A DNA stretch of 51,738 nt from Gracilibacter sp. BRH_c7a (GTDB taxonomy: Bacteria > Bacillota > Desulfitobacteriia > Desulfitobacteriales > Syntrophobotulaceae), in contig LOEZ01000044.1 in assembly GCA_001516055.1 (NCBI GenBank), forward strand, positions 1-51,738, read 5' to 3'. Under the pieces are notes generated by a model that had not been told where the DNA came from, did no database searches, and worked only from the letters and a program-made list of their open reading frames with translations. Each line of letters opens with the position of its first letter. Positions within the stretch are counted from its first letter, which is position 1. The translations under genes were made by a program, and so were the position numbers. Shown here piece by piece: positions 50,646 through 51,738 of the stretch.

Positions 50646-51738
50646 ATGGACAATCTAATCGGAAAAGCAAAAGATTACGCAATCAGTAGAAGAGCATTTT
50701 TAAAGGCATCAGGGACAGCTGCCGCTGGAACTGCTGCGTTAATGACCCTTCCTGGTTGTGGTCTTACCGATGCCACCCCAACTGCATCTCAACTCGACGG
50801 CAAAGAGGGTGAGTGGATTACGGCTGCCTGCTGGCATAACTGTGGCGGGCGTTGCCTGAATAAAGCCTATGTAGTTGATGGAGTCGTCGTAAGACAAAAA
50901 ACGGATGATACTCACCCAGATAGCGCGGATTATCCTCAACAAAGAGGCTGTGTCCGCGGACGCGCTCAACGCAAACAGGTCTTTGCTGCTGACAGGCTCA
51001 AGTATCCAATGAAACGTAAGAATTGGGAACCGGGTGGAGGCAACAAGGAACTGCGCGGGCAAGATGAATGGGTCAGAATCTCTTGGGATGAAGCTTTGGA
51101 CATCGTCTCCAGTGAAATTAAAAGGATTACTGACAAATATGGTAACCGCTCCATTCTGTTAACGACTGGCGGAGATATCGGAAAAGCTTTGGGGCTTAAT
51201 GGAGGTTATACTTCGAGTTGGGGGACAACATCCTGGGGATCTTGGCGCTGGGGACCGGAATATTTTGGGATGGCGGAAGGTTTCTTTGCGGCAAGTATCA
51301 ACGACAGGATAGATCTGAGGAATTCCCAGCTCATAGTTATAGTTGGAGGCAACTCAGCATGGAGCGCTTTAGGCAATCCAACTTACTATTACCAACAGGC
51401 TAAAGAAGCTGGAGCCAGATTTATTGTTATCGACCCATTTTATACGGACACAGTTGAAGCATTAGGCGGCGAATGGGTACCTATCTATCCAGGGACAGAC
51501 CATGCGATGTTCTTGGGGATGGCACATACATTAATCATAGAAGATAACCCAATGACTAATAAGCTAATTGATTGGGATTTCCTTAATCGCTGTACGATCG
51601 GTTTTGATGCTGATCATATGCCTGAAGGAGCAGATCCTAAAGATAACTTTAAAAGCTATGTTTTGGGGATCTACGATGGTGTTCCTAAGACTGCTGAATG
51701 GGCGGCAGATATCTGTGGAGTAGACGTTAAGACCATCC
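50646..51738 (+). CDS. Tat-exported molybdopterin oxidoreductase (DmsA-like), 3' end outside window
   Basis: The frame is open to the end of the window (364 codons visible, no stop). The N-terminus carries a twin-arginine signal (SRRAFLKASG, residues 14-23) ending in a lipobox-like LPGC (Cys38). The [4Fe-4S] motif is C62-x3-C66-x3-C70-x31-C102 (CWHNCGGRC ... GCVRGRAQ), the type found in DmsA/TorZ-like DMSO reductases. SWGTTSWGSWRWGPEYFG, LIVIVGGNSAWSALGNPTYY and EWVPIYPGTDHAMFLGMAH follow the family pattern. GGAGGTGA precedes the ATG. It is an extracytoplasmic terminal reductase, substrate undetermined. Ferredoxin and anchor genes would be expected downstream. Confidence 0.9.
   Translation, partial: MDNLIGKAKDYAISRRAFLKASGTAAAGTAALMTLPGCGLTDATPTASQLDGKEGEWITAACWHNCGGRCLNKAYVVDGVVVRQKTDDTHPDSADYPQQRGCVRGRAQRKQVFAADRLKYPMKRKNWEPGGGNKELRGQDEWVRISWDEALDIVSSEIKRITDKYGNRSILLTTGGDIGKALGLNGGYTSSWGTTSWGSWRWGPEYFGMAEGFFAASINDRIDLRNSQLIVIVGGNSAWSALGNPTYYYQQAKEAGARFIVIDPFYTDTVEALGGEWVPIYPGTDHAMFLGMAHTLIIEDNPMTNKLIDWDFLNRCTIGFDADHMPEGADPKDNFKSYVLGIYDGVPKTAEWAADICGVDVKTI

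Overview
The window looks like a chromosomal segment of an anaerobic, endospore-forming member of the Firmicutes (Clostridia, Peptococcales/Desulfitobacterium-like by style). I cannot name the species. The signs are moderately AT-rich DNA, strong AGGAGG-type ribosome binding sites with frequent GTG/TTG starts, sporulation-type genes (SpoIIR, YtvI, a SleB/CwlJ-type hydrolase, a GerMN lipoprotein), an Fe-S class I fumarase, and three loci for molybdopterin (DMSO reductase family) enzymes with Fe-S subunits and TorD chaperones. Short REP-like repeats with the core AGTCAGGGACGGTTCTTTAC are scattered between genes at nine places.

Layout. 1-2.7 kb: end of an RND efflux pump and its TetR regulator. 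2.7-6.5 kb: a relic YoeB-type toxin, a small peptidoglycan-binding protein, a YtvI-type membrane protein and a secreted FecR-domain protein with a Gly/Asn/Gln repeat tail. 6.6-12.7 kb: a TetR regulator, then an NrfD / Tat-exported molybdoenzyme / four-cluster ferredoxin / TorD operon. 12.8-19 kb: envelope proteins (S41-like protease, SleB-like hydrolase, Pro/Gln-rich protein, YlbF family, SGNH-like protein). 19-23.1 kb: ABC transporter plus two-component system. 23.2-27 kb: a TetR-controlled pair of membrane proteins, a ZIP transporter and SpoIIR. 27.2-36.5 kb: LytTR regulator, GerMN lipoprotein, MarR regulator, two HD-GYP proteins, fumarase alpha/beta, O-methyltransferase, DUF1461 protein, RNase PH and RdgB. 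41.6-41.9 kb: tRNA-Pro, tRNA-Arg and tRNA-His. 42-49.6 kb: multi-PAS histidine kinase, PucR-type regulator, a soluble molybdoenzyme with a ferredoxin subunit, and a convergent radical SAM gene. 49.8 kb to the end: a second TorD and the first part of a second Tat-exported molybdoenzyme.

The most unusual part is the three-gene cassette at 36.7-41.4 kb, between rph/rdgB and the tRNA array. It encodes a HEPN-V4R fusion protein (RX4H motif plus a cysteine-rich ligand-binding domain), an asparaginase-fold protein that seems to lack the catalytic lysine, and an 851-residue protein with DHH-phosphoesterase motifs in swapped order and two C-terminal membrane helices. The genes are almost contiguous and have the look of a sensor/effector conflict (defence or stress) system. 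I do not recognise it as a named system.

Several other enzymes appear to have lost catalytic residues: the S41-like protease (Lys to Ser) and the SGNH-like protein (Asn and His blocks changed). All assignments come from reading motifs by eye; no database search was run.
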